Origin: Thermoplasmata archaeon
GTDB lineage: Archaea > Thermoplasmatota > Thermoplasmata > Thermoplasmatales > Thermoplasmataceae
Assembly: GCA_021806355.1 (NCBI GenBank)
Contig: JAJZXT010000059.1
Span: 1 to 31,477, forward strand
Length of the DNA: 31,477 bases
Direction of reading: 5' to 3'
The notes beneath the pieces are model-generated. The model worked only from the letters and a program-made list of their open reading frames with translations. It did no database searches and was not told where the DNA came from. Shown piece after piece: positions 16,508 through 25,858 of this stretch. Numbering within the stretch: position 1 is the first letter of the stretch; every line of letters begins with the position of its first letter. A program made the translations under genes and the position numbers.

Positions 16508-18100
16508 ATGGTTGTAATTAGGGGCTCACCTGACTATGTGAAGAAATTAATGGGAAAAGAAGCTTTTGATAATATAGAGTTATTTTCAAGAATAATGGGT
16601 TTTGAAGCTGAAATCACCAATGAGGTAAAGATAGAATTCAACCCTGATCGCCCCGATCTCTTCTCATTTGTTACTCTCAGGAATGCAATTCGCGAGTATT
16701 ATTTTACAGAAGGGAGAAGAGATTATAAATCGGAAGGCATTGGAATGGGAGTCTCAAATGAAAATTTGGACTCAAAAAGACCTGTTATCCTAACATATGT
16801 TGCAAAAGGCGGGAAAATTGGAGAGTACCTTGAAGATTTAATTGATTTTCACGAATCTATATCGGATAATGTAGGCCGTTCAAGAGTAAAGGCTGCAATT
16901 GGGCTGCACAATATGGACATGGTAAAGCCGCCATTGATTTATGGCAAAGTTGGCGAATATACATCTTTCTGTCCATATGATCAGGCAAGTGAACAACCTC
17001 TGGCAAGGATACTGAGGGAACATGATAAGGGAATCCAGTACTCGCATCTTTCAATTGAAGGAGAAAGAGTTTTTGCATTGATGGATGAGGATGGCATCAT
17101 CTCAATCCCTCCAACGCTGAATGGCAGACGTACTAAAATAGACGAAGAGACCTCAAACTTTTTTATAGATATAACCGCCTCTGATCTTCATACTGCCAGA
17201 AAATTGAAGCTTTTGTCCGTTTATTATTTCAATTCGCTTGGCTATTCCATATTTGATGATTCTGAAACGTTAAATTCGGGAATATTAAGAAATGGCTTTG
17301 AGAGCTATAAGATAAAAGATTGGAAAAAAATCTCAAAATATGTCGGAAATGATTTGGAACCAGGTGAAATACGGAATTATCTAAGGAAAATGGGATATGA
17401 AGGAGATGGCGATAACATCCACATACCATTCTACAGGATAGATGTAATGGGATTTGTGGATATAGTGGAAGACGTATGCAAAGCGAGAGGTTATGATAAC
17501 ATTCTTGAAAAGGAGATAAGCATTGATTCCTTTGGGAAACCTGATATCAAGAAATCAAAGGCTGAATTGCTTGCTGAGATTATGATTGGCTTGGGATTTC
17601 AGCAGGTAATGTCATTCTTCATTACAAGTCCCAGGAACAATAATGGCAATGAGATTAACAATGCATTTGGAATAATGAACCCAAAGAGCCAGGACTTTTC
17701 CACAATACGAAGCGCAATTTTTCCGGAACTGCTTGAATTCTTTCAAAGGAACGTTAGAAGACCCTACCCGCAAAAGATATTTGAAATAGGCAGGGTAATC
17801 CAATCTGGAAGGGAATCTGATCATATTTCATTTGCAATCATCGATTCAAAGAATGGTTATTCAATCATTAAGGGATATCTTGAGAAATTCCTTGTAGCAA
17901 CAATTGGAAAGGACAACACGATTATAAGCGATAATGAAAATAATTCTTTTATAAATGGCAGGGGGGGCCAAATACTAATCAAAGGAAACAACATTGGATC
18001 AATAGGCGAAATCCACCCTGAGGTTTTATTCAGGTATAGCTTGTCAAATCCAGTCACGGTTGTAGAGATAAATCTTGATGGCCTTTACTCAATTTTATGA
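16508..18100 (+). CDS. pheT: Phenylalanyl-tRNA synthetase, beta subunit
   Basis: This is the non-catalytic beta subunit of the alpha2-beta2 enzyme that charges tRNA-Phe. The 530-residue chain has the compact archaeal layout without the bacterial N-terminal OB-fold and anticodon-binding extension. In order it shows the N-terminal FNPDRPDLFS motif (about 44-53), a B3/4 editing-type region (about 85-215), a B5 domain (about 270-335, with IRNYLRKMGYEGDGDNIHIP) and a class II synthetase-like core. The alpha subunit pheS is not adjacent. The gene is 21 bp downstream of the RHH gene and its last 6 bp overlap the stop of the convergent regulator. Confidence 0.95.
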   Translation: MVVIRGSPDYVKKLMGKEAFDNIELFSRIMGFEAEITNEVKIEFNPDRPDLFSFVTLRNAIREYYFTEGRRDYKSEGIGMGVSNENLDSKRPVILTYVAKGGKIGEYLEDLIDFHESISDNVGRSRVKAAIGLHNMDMVKPPLIYGKVGEYTSFCPYDQASEQPLARILREHDKGIQYSHLSIEGERVFALMDEDGIISIPPTLNGRRTKIDEETSNFFIDITASDLHTARKLKLLSVYYFNSLGYSIFDDSETLNSGILRNGFESYKIKDWKKISKYVGNDLEPGEIRNYLRKMGYEGDGDNIHIPFYRIDVMGFVDIVEDVCKARGYDNILEKEISIDSFGKPDIKKSKAELLAEIMIGLGFQQVMSFFITSPRNNNGNEINNAFGIMNPKSQDFSTIRSAIFPELLEFFQRNVRRPYPQKIFEIGRVIQSGRESDHISFAIIDSKNGYSIIKGYLEKFLVATIGKDNTIISDNENNSFINGRGGQILIKGNNIGSIGEIHPEVLFRYSLSNPVTVVEINLDGLYSIL

Positions 18101-19096
18101 TAGAGGAAATATTTTACTTCTTTGATTCTCTGTCAGGTATATACCAATCTCTTTGGAATCATCGGGGAATCTGGAATATCTTTTAAAAAAGGAATAAGAT
18201 TTGATAGAATCTGCAATGATATCCTGTGTAAATCCAAGGATATTTGAGATTCTAGCAAGGTAAATATTATCGGGGTTCTCAATATCTTTAATATCTGGTT
18301 CCATTTCCGAGATGTCCCTTGCAAGTTGCAGGTTGCTCTTATAATATAGGTTGTTGAAAGTTATTACGCAGCAGGGCACTCTTCCAAGTATCTCTTCATA
18401 TCCTGCCTCCTTCTTAACTTCATGCTCAGAAACAATCCTTGTAAGATATGGTTCCCATAGGGTTATCAACCCGCCAGAAGAAAGAAAAGCCTTGATGTTT
18501 TTCTCCATAGAACCTAAACTTACCAATTCTATTCCTTCTCTTCTGGAAACATACAATTGTGCAAGTTTTGCCATGGTACTAGTTTCAGAAACATAACAAA
18601 TTCTTTCGCTGCCCTTGGAAATTATTGCAGAGCCTCCTGAAGCTACTGGGGCTATGATTGGATTTCCATATATGAGAGAATGCAGCAAAGATGGATAAAA
18701 AGGTGCCATTATTATTTCCAGAATAGAAGAATCAAGATCTCTGAGCAGGAGGCTGGTGTTTTCATAGACCCTCACGATAACAGTTTTCCCCTGTTCTTCC
18801 AGGATTTTCATCAATGCAGAAAGATGCAATGTATATTCCGATGATCTCAAAATTCCTATTCTGACCTGATTTTCCGCAATGCCCGGGAAATAATCTGCTA
18901 ACCATATTCTTCTCATTCTTTTGGAAACTGATTTAACAATTATCTTTCCACCTCTCTCCAGATTCTTGAGAGATTCCGATATGTATGATCTTGAAAATTT
19001 CAATTTATTTTCCATTTCAGCCTGAAGCACCCCTTTCTCTCTTTCCTCATTAAGGATTTTTATGATGGATCTATTTAAATTCAGGCTTTTCTTCAT
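18095..19096 (-). CDS. Winged-helix regulator fused to PBP-like ligand domain
   Basis: Residues 1-70 form an HTH/winged-helix DNA-binding domain: RSYISESLKNLERGGKI gives the recognition helix and the start of the wing. From about residue 77 the sequence resembles a type 2 periplasmic-binding-protein fold of the NMT1/SsuA/NrtA kind (VRIGILRSSEY; LEIIMAPFYPSLLHS; GNPIIAPVASGGSAII). There is no signal peptide, so the binding domain would act in the cytoplasm as a ligand sensor. The ligand is unknown. The start lacks a clear ribosome-binding site. Its stop overlaps the pheT stop region by 6 bp (convergent). Confidence is good for the fold layout, low for any specific target. Confidence 0.75.
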   Translation of the reverse strand: MKKSLNLNRSIIKILNEEREKGVLQAEMENKLKFSRSYISESLKNLERGGKIIVKSVSKRMRRIWLADYFPGIAENQVRIGILRSSEYTLHLSALMKILEEQGKTVIVRVYENTSLLLRDLDSSILEIIMAPFYPSLLHSLIYGNPIIAPVASGGSAIISKGSERICYVSETSTMAKLAQLYVSRREGIELVSLGSMEKNIKAFLSSGGLITLWEPYLTRIVSEHEVKKEAGYEEILGRVPCCVITFNNLYYKSNLQLARDISEMEPDIKDIENPDNIYLARISNILGFTQDIIADSIKSYSFFKRYSRFPDDSKEIGIYLTENQRSKIFPLS

Positions 19097-19519
19097 AATC
19101 GCATTGTTAATCTATGGTGGATTATTGCTTTTTCCTTTCACAATTAATAATTTTGCCATAAAAAACCCTTCATTGATAATGGGAAGTTAACATCTGTATC
19201 ATTGAACGGTAGACTGTCATACTTTTCACAGTGACTACCACATCTCAAGGATTTTAGCTAAAAACACGCTTGACTTCAATTTTCTCAAATCTATTATCTA
19301 TTGTCAGCAGCTTCCGAGGAAATTGGCATGTGAAGCAATGAACTATCAAGGGCTTTCAGGTTCTCCTGCTGGAGAATAAATCAACATATCAGATAGATCA
19401 ATGCACTTCAGACGGTTTTCACCTCCTATCTTGTTAAGAGGGATTCCTCCGTAAATATTTAAGTGTTCAAGAATCTTCATATAGAAAGATTATATTAGCT
19501 CTCCCTAGGTAGTTTCGTA
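19097..19519. other. 423-bp intergenic region upstream of aglB
   Basis: This is the divergent spacer between the HTH-PBP regulator and aglB. The last 70 bp contain TATA-like elements at 19450-19462 and 19489-19497. The frame 19206-19379 (+) is open for 57 codons but has no start codon near its 5' end. I recognise no RNA gene, repeat array or intact coding region. Confidence 0.6.
19483..19497 (+). promoter_or_regulatory. aglB promoter (BRE/TATA)
   Basis: AGAAAG followed by ATTATATTA is centred 27 nt before the ATG at 19520, which predicts a transcript starting near the start codon. An AGGT at 19507-19510 could serve as a ribosome-binding site if the start lies further upstream. Confidence 0.5.
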
Positions 19520-22500
19520 ATGGAGATAAATCAAATCCAAGCAATTCAGAGGCTAAGATCATGGGCTTCTAGGAATTCGGAGTTTTCAATAATAGCAATA
19601 CTTGTTGCCATTTATCTGTTTATTGGCAATTACTTTGCATGGCAACAGGCATTTGTTGGGCTTTTGGCTAACGTTTCAGGAGGTAGTGATCCCTACTTTA
19701 ATTATTATATCATCCAGAATATCATAGCGACTGGCCATTTGCTAACATATACGCAGGCGCTTAATTATCCCATAGGTTCAGGCAATCCGAGGAATCCTTT
19801 CTTCCATGAATTGCTGGTATTTATAGCCGAAATTTTATCTCCAGTAATCGGAGTAAAAGCTGCCGCATACTACGCATTCATGGAATTTGATGCAGTATTT
19901 GGTGCCCTTCTAATAATACCAGTCTACCTTCTCGCCAAAGATGTATTTGGAAAGAAAACAGGCCTTCTATCCGCTTTTATTTACACACTAATACCCAGTA
20001 ACCTCAGTTCCGGAATTCTTACTGATGGGAGAATGCACACGCCTGAGCTTATATTTGCTTTTTTTGCAATATACTTCTTCGAAAAGGCAATAAGATTATC
20101 ATCAAAGGAAAGAATTATCGAGAATTTCACGCAATTTAAATCATATTATGGTTCAGTGATAAAATATGTCAAAAACAATATTCTCTCAACAGAATATGCT
20201 ATATTTGCAGCTATTTCATATGGCGCGCTGATGCTTTCATGGCAAGGGGCGGCCTATATTCTTGCCATCATTGCCATATATATCATCATCCAGTTGATAT
20301 TTAACCTGTTTGCAAACAAGAATACTGGGTATATTACATTCATTTCCGCGATCTTTGTCATGATATCGTTCGCCATGGGATATTACTATTATTACGCAGC
20401 AAATAACGCCCCAAGCATATGGTTTATTCCACCATTATATATTGGACTGGGAGTTATTGCAATATCCATTTTAATAGGGATACTGGGACGAAAACCATGG
20501 ATCATTTCAATTCCTCTCTTGATAATTGTATTGGGGGGACTTTTAATCGGCATTAAATTTGCAAGCCCTCATATCTTTAATGAAATCATTAGCGGAGAAG
20601 GATATTTTATCAAGACAAGGGTTTACAGCACAATCGCAGAAGCACAATCACCATTAACCGCAGCTCCTCTTCTTAGTTCCTACCTTTCTGAATTTGGAAT
20701 TGGAATCTTTGCAATGGGAATGGGTGGAATTATTTACATGGTCTATCTGGTTCTGCGTGAGAAGAAAGATTCCATACTTTTCATGCTGGTATTTTCATTG
20801 GTTTCAATATACATGAGCTTTGCGGCAGCCAGATTCAACGTTACAGCTGCTCCGGCTTATGCAATAGGATCAGCAGCACTTCTAATGTATATCCTGGAAT
20901 TATTAAAACTAAACAGGGGAACAGATCAGAGCTCAAGGAAAACGATGAAGCAAAGAAGAAGTGCCATAAAAGCAGACATAAAATGGCTTCAGGTCATTCT
21001 CGCTGTAGTTATTTCTCTAGGCTTAGTGCTTCCGGCAGGACTCTCAATGATATCGAACGGAATACCAGCGAACAATGCTGAACAGGTAAACAAACAGATT
21101 TATAACTCATTGCCATCATTCATCAGGCCATACGCTTTTCAGGCAAACAGCACGGACTACATTGGCGGTACCGGATTACTTATAACAAATAGCTCTTCAC
21201 CATTCTCAGCCTCAATGAAATGGTTCGCACAACAAGACGCAAATGTTCCCATAAATCAAAAACCTGCATATGTCTCGTGGTGGGATTATGGTTTCCAGGA
21301 ATTGTACCAGGGACAGCATCCTACGGTGGCTGACGATTTCCAGCAAGCATATCAGGTTGCAGGTCAAATCCTACTAGCTACCAATCAGACCCAGGTAATT
21401 TCACTATTTACCGCAAGGGTGTTGGAGGCTAATTATATTTCAAACAATGGGCACTTCTCACAAAACGTGAAAAATGACCTTGTTCATTATCTCGGAAACT
21501 CAGAAACAAAGCTTATAACCTCAATCGAAGAAAATCCTTCTGCATTTTCACCATGGATTGGACAAAATCAGTCAATTTATGGAAAGTTCATCCCAAATGT
21601 AGGACCAGTCAATTCATACTTTGCCCTGATTAAGGGCCAATTATCTTCCAAATACACTACCGGGACAATAGTCAATCTTTATCAGGCTCTCAAAAAAGAT
21701 ACGGGTTATAATATAGCATACATTCAGGTAGATCACAGTTTATTCCCCTTTAGCGGTAACAACCCGGGAATATTTTACGCGCCAGCATATCTCACTGAAA
21801 CTCCATCGGTAACAACGCCAACCGGGGAAGTTATTCCAACTAATTATTATAATATTCAAGCGGTGACCACCAATGGTACGTTCAACGCCACTTCATTACC
21901 ACCAAACATTCAGCCTACAGGTTACCAAATTACATACACCCCCACATTTTATAACACATCAATTTACAGATTCATGATAGGTCTTCCGCCAAGTGCTGTG
22001 GGTCAAAGTAATGGCATCCCTGGAGTAACATTTGGACAGACAAGATACAGTCTCCAGCCTGCCTATAACATGAGTCATTTTGAGATAATGTATGAATCAA
22101 TACCGTTTAATCCTTATAAGAATTATTCGGCACATCCCAATGCCTGGAAACTCATTTCCCTGCAGCAGGCATATAAGTACCAGAAGGAAAAGATTGGAAC
22201 TGAAATTATATTTCCCCCATCTTATCAGATAACCAGTAGTGCTGATCCGATAGTGGAATATTTCCCTGGGGCTAAACTATATGGACAAATCACATCCCAG
22301 TCCGGAATTCCCATCAGCGGTGCATATGTCACTGTTTTTGATCAATATGGGATTCCACACGAGTATACAAGAACTAATGCGAACGGATTCTATAACCTAT
22401 CGGCAGTTCCAGGCAATGATAGTGTCTTCGTAACTTCAGGAACTTTCCTGCCACAATACCTTTCTGGTTCACACACCATTAAGATCTTTAGCGTAAACGT

Positions 22501-25500
22501 ATCAATGTCACAGGCTCAAAGAACAGATTTATCTTATAACATGACAACCGGCTTGCCAGGGTATTATATTGAGAATAATTATAAAGTGAACACTACCCCG
22601 GTTTCAGGTCTAGTGAATTTATACTATCAGAAAGGGTACTCATCCAATTCTTCTGCAGATTTTATATCCAAAAGGATATCGTCTGGAACAGTTCAATTAT
22701 ATAATTCTACATATGATGTGGTATTGACTGCAAAGATAGTAAACGGGCAATACTCCTTTTCCAACATACCTTCTTACTCTTACACTGCAAGTGTTATTGT
22801 GAATGGGACGACATATAATGATGTTCAAACTGTCAACGTTACAATATCTTCGACTCCGGTAATTTATGACCTGAATGTTAAGCTGGATACTATTTTTACC
22901 TCCATGCATACGGGTGGAATTGCCAATAAAGGCTATACTATAACAGTGAGTGGAAGTGGTTTTAAAGAATCTGCCGTTACGAATTCTTCAGGGGAAGCTA
23001 CGATTTATGTTTTGCCAGGGCAATATAAAGTATATTCCAGTGAAAACGGAATTATCAGTGCAACGCAATACGTTTCCTTCAATGCATTAGGCCAGAATAC
23101 ATCTGTTAACCTATCAACTCAGGCCAGTTTTGGTGTGACAGTTAAGGTCATAGGGTATTCCGGCTTCAATCAGGTCAGTGCCCTGAATAATGGCAACCTA
23201 AATGAATCATACGCCTTATCCAATTTAGGCAATGGATATTTCTTCGGAAACCTTACAATGGGTACATATACTATTTACGCAAAAGGGAATGGATATGTAA
23301 TTTTAAATACAACTAACGTAAATACAAGTATGTCTATAACGGTTTTATCTGAGAGTGCAACAACGGTGAACTTAACTCCATTTATTTCTAATGCTACAGT
23401 ATATTCAGGAGAAATATCTATATTATATAAATCTGGATTCCTTTACGAGAATTATAACGCTAACAGTTCGTATAGCATCACCGTGCCTTCAGGATACACC
23501 TATGGTATCTCGGGACAGGCTGCATATGCAGGAAAAATATATGCGAATTCAGTTTTAAAGTACATATCGGGAAGTAGTTTAAGCCAATCAATACACATGA
23601 TCAATTCTACTCAACTGACTGCTTTAACGTATAATCAAAATATTGGACCATTTTCAACAAATTCAGCTTTAAAGTCAGGGGTGAGTATTCTTTATTTTGA
23701 TCATATGCCTCTAACACTAGGAAGGATATTGAGTGATGGATACTCAAACATGTACATTGAATCAACATCGTTAACCGGATATTCAGTGAGATCTTATTCA
23801 GGGGGTTTCCAATCTAAGAATATTCCGGTGTCAAGTACGACAGTGAATGCAGGAATCTCTCCAGCCTCGTATAACGGTTCATTGCAGATTTCTCTTAACG
23901 ATGGAATGTTTTCGAAATTGAACGGAAGTGCCAAACTTGTTGGTGCACAGAATTACACTTTACAAATTAAAAATGGTTTCACGAACTTCTCATTGGCCCC
24001 CGGAATTTATAGCATTTCGATCCTCGGGGCAAATCAAATGGTTAATCTGTCGAACAATATTATATCAATAACGACCCAAAATGAAAACATCACATTAACC
24101 GGAACAAGCAAGGTAATGATGACCGTCTTAGGTTCCAAAACTACAAAACTCTTCAACATCAACGGAACCGAGTTTTCAGGGACTAATTACGTTTCACCAG
24201 GGCAATATACCGTTTATTCAATTTCTAATCAAGGTGGTGTGAATATTACATTCATCAGCTTATATCAAAACACTTCAATTACGCCCACTTTCAGCAATGG
24301 GATTGTATTAAGCCTGAACAACAGTTTGGGTGATTCAGGGTCTTACATGATATCAAGTGGAAATACCCGCATTGCAACATCATCCTCATCGATACTGTTA
24401 GATAAGGGAATTTATAACGTCTCATTTTACAAAGACTTGGTTAATAGTTCAGGTTCGTGGCAGGTTTCTGGCTCAACTGTATTGTCCCTTTCAGGTAATA
24501 GCTCTATCGACATTACTGTATCATCTGGTTTATTCCTTACTGATATTCATGGCGTAATAAGCTATTCTGGAGTAAATTCATCATTGAGCACAATTTCTCT
24601 ATATAAGAATGGGGAAATTGCTTATATTTCGCATTCCAATACCGATGGACAATACTCATTGCAGGCTATAAATGGCACATATACGATGTATGCCTATAAT
24701 AATCAGACAGAATCAGCATACATCGGGTCAATAAAAATTTCGCCTTTTGAAAAACAGGACCTTCTTAACATATCGTTAGCTCAAGCATTTGACGTTAAAT
24801 TTGCCATCAACATGGGAACGTCAATCATAAACACGCCCGTTAACATCAGTCTATCAAATTATCTGATAATTGTGAATTCCTATGGAACCAATGTTCTCCT
24901 CCCCCAGGGAAATTTCACCTTTTCAGCTCAAACCAACATTAGCGTTAAGGCAAGCAATTACTCGGAATCTGTATCCTACTCTAATTCTACCGTGCTTGAT
25001 ATAACATCAAACACAATCGTTCAGTTGGCTCTGGAGAAGTTATATGTTTACAATCTAACAATAAATTATGGGAAGGTAAAGAACGTAACCGCCGGTTCAA
25101 ATTTCACATACAATTTATCAATAAAGAATAGGGGCAATTCAATTGTAAACGTGACCCTTGGTTCAGGTTCATCTGCATGGAATATTACGTTCAAAACAAA
25201 GAAAATAACGCTGGGCCCCAATGAGACCGTAAATGTATCAGCAACATTCCAAAACACTACGCTAGTGCCAATAGGAAACGATTCCATTCCAATAACACTA
25301 GATTATCATGCAGGGACTATTACAGATTACGTCAACGCCAATATTTCAAAGTTTTATGACCTAAAGATATCGTCAGTTTACAACAATTATATTGTTTTTG
25401 ATTCGGGATACGGTTCTATTCCTATTAAACTTATAAACAAGGGAAACACCAATGAGACGGTAAAACTTCAGCTGGAAAACAATGCATCAATTCGCCTATA

Positions 25501-25858
25501 TAATTGGAATGCTTCAATCACGTTCAACGGGAAGAACGTAACCCAGGTGAATCTGAGTTTCAACCAGACAGTAACTGTATACATAAAATTGGTTCCAATT
25601 TCCAATGTTCATACAACAAGCCAATTGACAGTTGGGTTGAATGGAACTGTCAACGGTACAACCTATACTATGCCAACCCTAACCGCGTCATTCCCAAGCG
25701 TTCCGGGTCTTCTTGCTTATCCTACAGGAACCAATTTAATAGCAAACTATACGGGCAATCCAAATAGCACCTTAATTTCAGGGTCTATTATACTGGTTAT
25801 TGTGGTCGTTGTTGGAGTAGCTTCTACGGCAATAGTATCAAGGAGGAAAAGGAAATGA
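19520..25858 (+). CDS. aglB: Oligosaccharyltransferase AglB (STT3) with giant C-terminal ectodomain
   Basis: This is the catalytic enzyme of archaeal N-glycosylation; it moves a lipid-linked glycan onto Asn in N-x-S/T. Residues 1 to about 510 are a multi-pass membrane region. It contains GGSDPYFNYY (Asp57, first metal-binding acidic motif), TDGRMHTPEL (Asp169, probable second acidic motif) and TIAE (371-374, the TIxE motif). The catalytic WWDYG is at 587-591 in the external domain, which ends near 915. AglB and STT3 proteins are usually about 700-1000 residues; this one has 2112. From about 915 a CnaB/carboxypeptidase-regulatory-like unit starts (AKLYGQITSQSGIPISGAY, then NANGFYNLSAV). More beta-rich repeats follow, including CARDB-like units near the end, then a second membrane anchor (about 2087-2106) and an Arg/Lys tail. 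I count about sixty sequons in the extension. The frame is uninterrupted, so a cloning or frameshift artefact is unlikely. The stop overlaps the next gene by ATGA. Confidence 0.93.
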   Translation: MEINQIQAIQRLRSWASRNSEFSIIAILVAIYLFIGNYFAWQQAFVGLLANVSGGSDPYFNYYIIQNIIATGHLLTYTQALNYPIGSGNPRNPFFHELLVFIAEILSPVIGVKAAAYYAFMEFDAVFGALLIIPVYLLAKDVFGKKTGLLSAFIYTLIPSNLSSGILTDGRMHTPELIFAFFAIYFFEKAIRLSSKERIIENFTQFKSYYGSVIKYVKNNILSTEYAIFAAISYGALMLSWQGAAYILAIIAIYIIIQLIFNLFANKNTGYITFISAIFVMISFAMGYYYYYAANNAPSIWFIPPLYIGLGVIAISILIGILGRKPWIISIPLLIIVLGGLLIGIKFASPHIFNEIISGEGYFIKTRVYSTIAEAQSPLTAAPLLSSYLSEFGIGIFAMGMGGIIYMVYLVLREKKDSILFMLVFSLVSIYMSFAAARFNVTAAPAYAIGSAALLMYILELLKLNRGTDQSSRKTMKQRRSAIKADIKWLQVILAVVISLGLVLPAGLSMISNGIPANNAEQVNKQIYNSLPSFIRPYAFQANSTDYIGGTGLLITNSSSPFSASMKWFAQQDANVPINQKPAYVSWWDYGFQELYQGQHPTVADDFQQAYQVAGQILLATNQTQVISLFTARVLEANYISNNGHFSQNVKNDLVHYLGNSETKLITSIEENPSAFSPWIGQNQSIYGKFIPNVGPVNSYFALIKGQLSSKYTTGTIVNLYQALKKDTGYNIAYIQVDHSLFPFSGNNPGIFYAPAYLTETPSVTTPTGEVIPTNYYNIQAVTTNGTFNATSLPPNIQPTGYQITYTPTFYNTSIYRFMIGLPPSAVGQSNGIPGVTFGQTRYSLQPAYNMSHFEIMYESIPFNPYKNYSAHPNAWKLISLQQAYKYQKEKIGTEIIFPPSYQITSSADPIVEYFPGAKLYGQITSQSGIPISGAYVTVFDQYGIPHEYTRTNANGFYNLSAVPGNDSVFVTSGTFLPQYLSGSHTIKIFSVNVSMSQAQRTDLSYNMTTGLPGYYIENNYKVNTTPVSGLVNLYYQKGYSSNSSADFISKRISSGTVQLYNSTYDVVLTAKIVNGQYSFSNIPSYSYTASVIVNGTTYNDVQTVNVTISSTPVIYDLNVKLDTIFTSMHTGGIANKGYTITVSGSGFKESAVTNSSGEATIYVLPGQYKVYSSENGIISATQYVSFNALGQNTSVNLSTQASFGVTVKVIGYSGFNQVSALNNGNLNESYALSNLGNGYFFGNLTMGTYTIYAKGNGYVILNTTNVNTSMSITVLSESATTVNLTPFISNATVYSGEISILYKSGFLYENYNANSSYSITVPSGYTYGISGQAAYAGKIYANSVLKYISGSSLSQSIHMINSTQLTALTYNQNIGPFSTNSALKSGVSILYFDHMPLTLGRILSDGYSNMYIESTSLTGYSVRSYSGGFQSKNIPVSSTTVNAGISPASYNGSLQISLNDGMFSKLNGSAKLVGAQNYTLQIKNGFTNFSLAPGIYSISILGANQMVNLSNNIISITTQNENITLTGTSKVMMTVLGSKTTKLFNINGTEFSGTNYVSPGQYTVYSISNQGGVNITFISLYQNTSITPTFSNGIVLSLNNSLGDSGSYMISSGNTRIATSSSSILLDKGIYNVSFYKDLVNSSGSWQVSGSTVLSLSGNSSIDITVSSGLFLTDIHGVISYSGVNSSLSTISLYKNGEIAYISHSNTDGQYSLQAINGTYTMYAYNNQTESAYIGSIKISPFEKQDLLNISLAQAFDVKFAINMGTSIINTPVNISLSNYLIIVNSYGTNVLLPQGNFTFSAQTNISVKASNYSESVSYSNSTVLDITSNTIVQLALEKLYVYNLTINYGKVKNVTAGSNFTYNLSIKNRGNSIVNVTLGSGSSAWNITFKTKKITLGPNETVNVSATFQNTTLVPIGNDSIPITLDYHAGTITDYVNANISKFYDLKISSVYNNYIVFDSGYGSIPIKLINKGNTNETVKLQLENNASIRLYNWNASITFNGKNVTQVNLSFNQTVTVYIKLVPISNVHTTSQLTVGLNGTVNGTTYTMPTLTASFPSVPGLLAYPTGTNLIANYTGNPNSTLISGSIILVIVVVVGVASTAIVSRRKRK

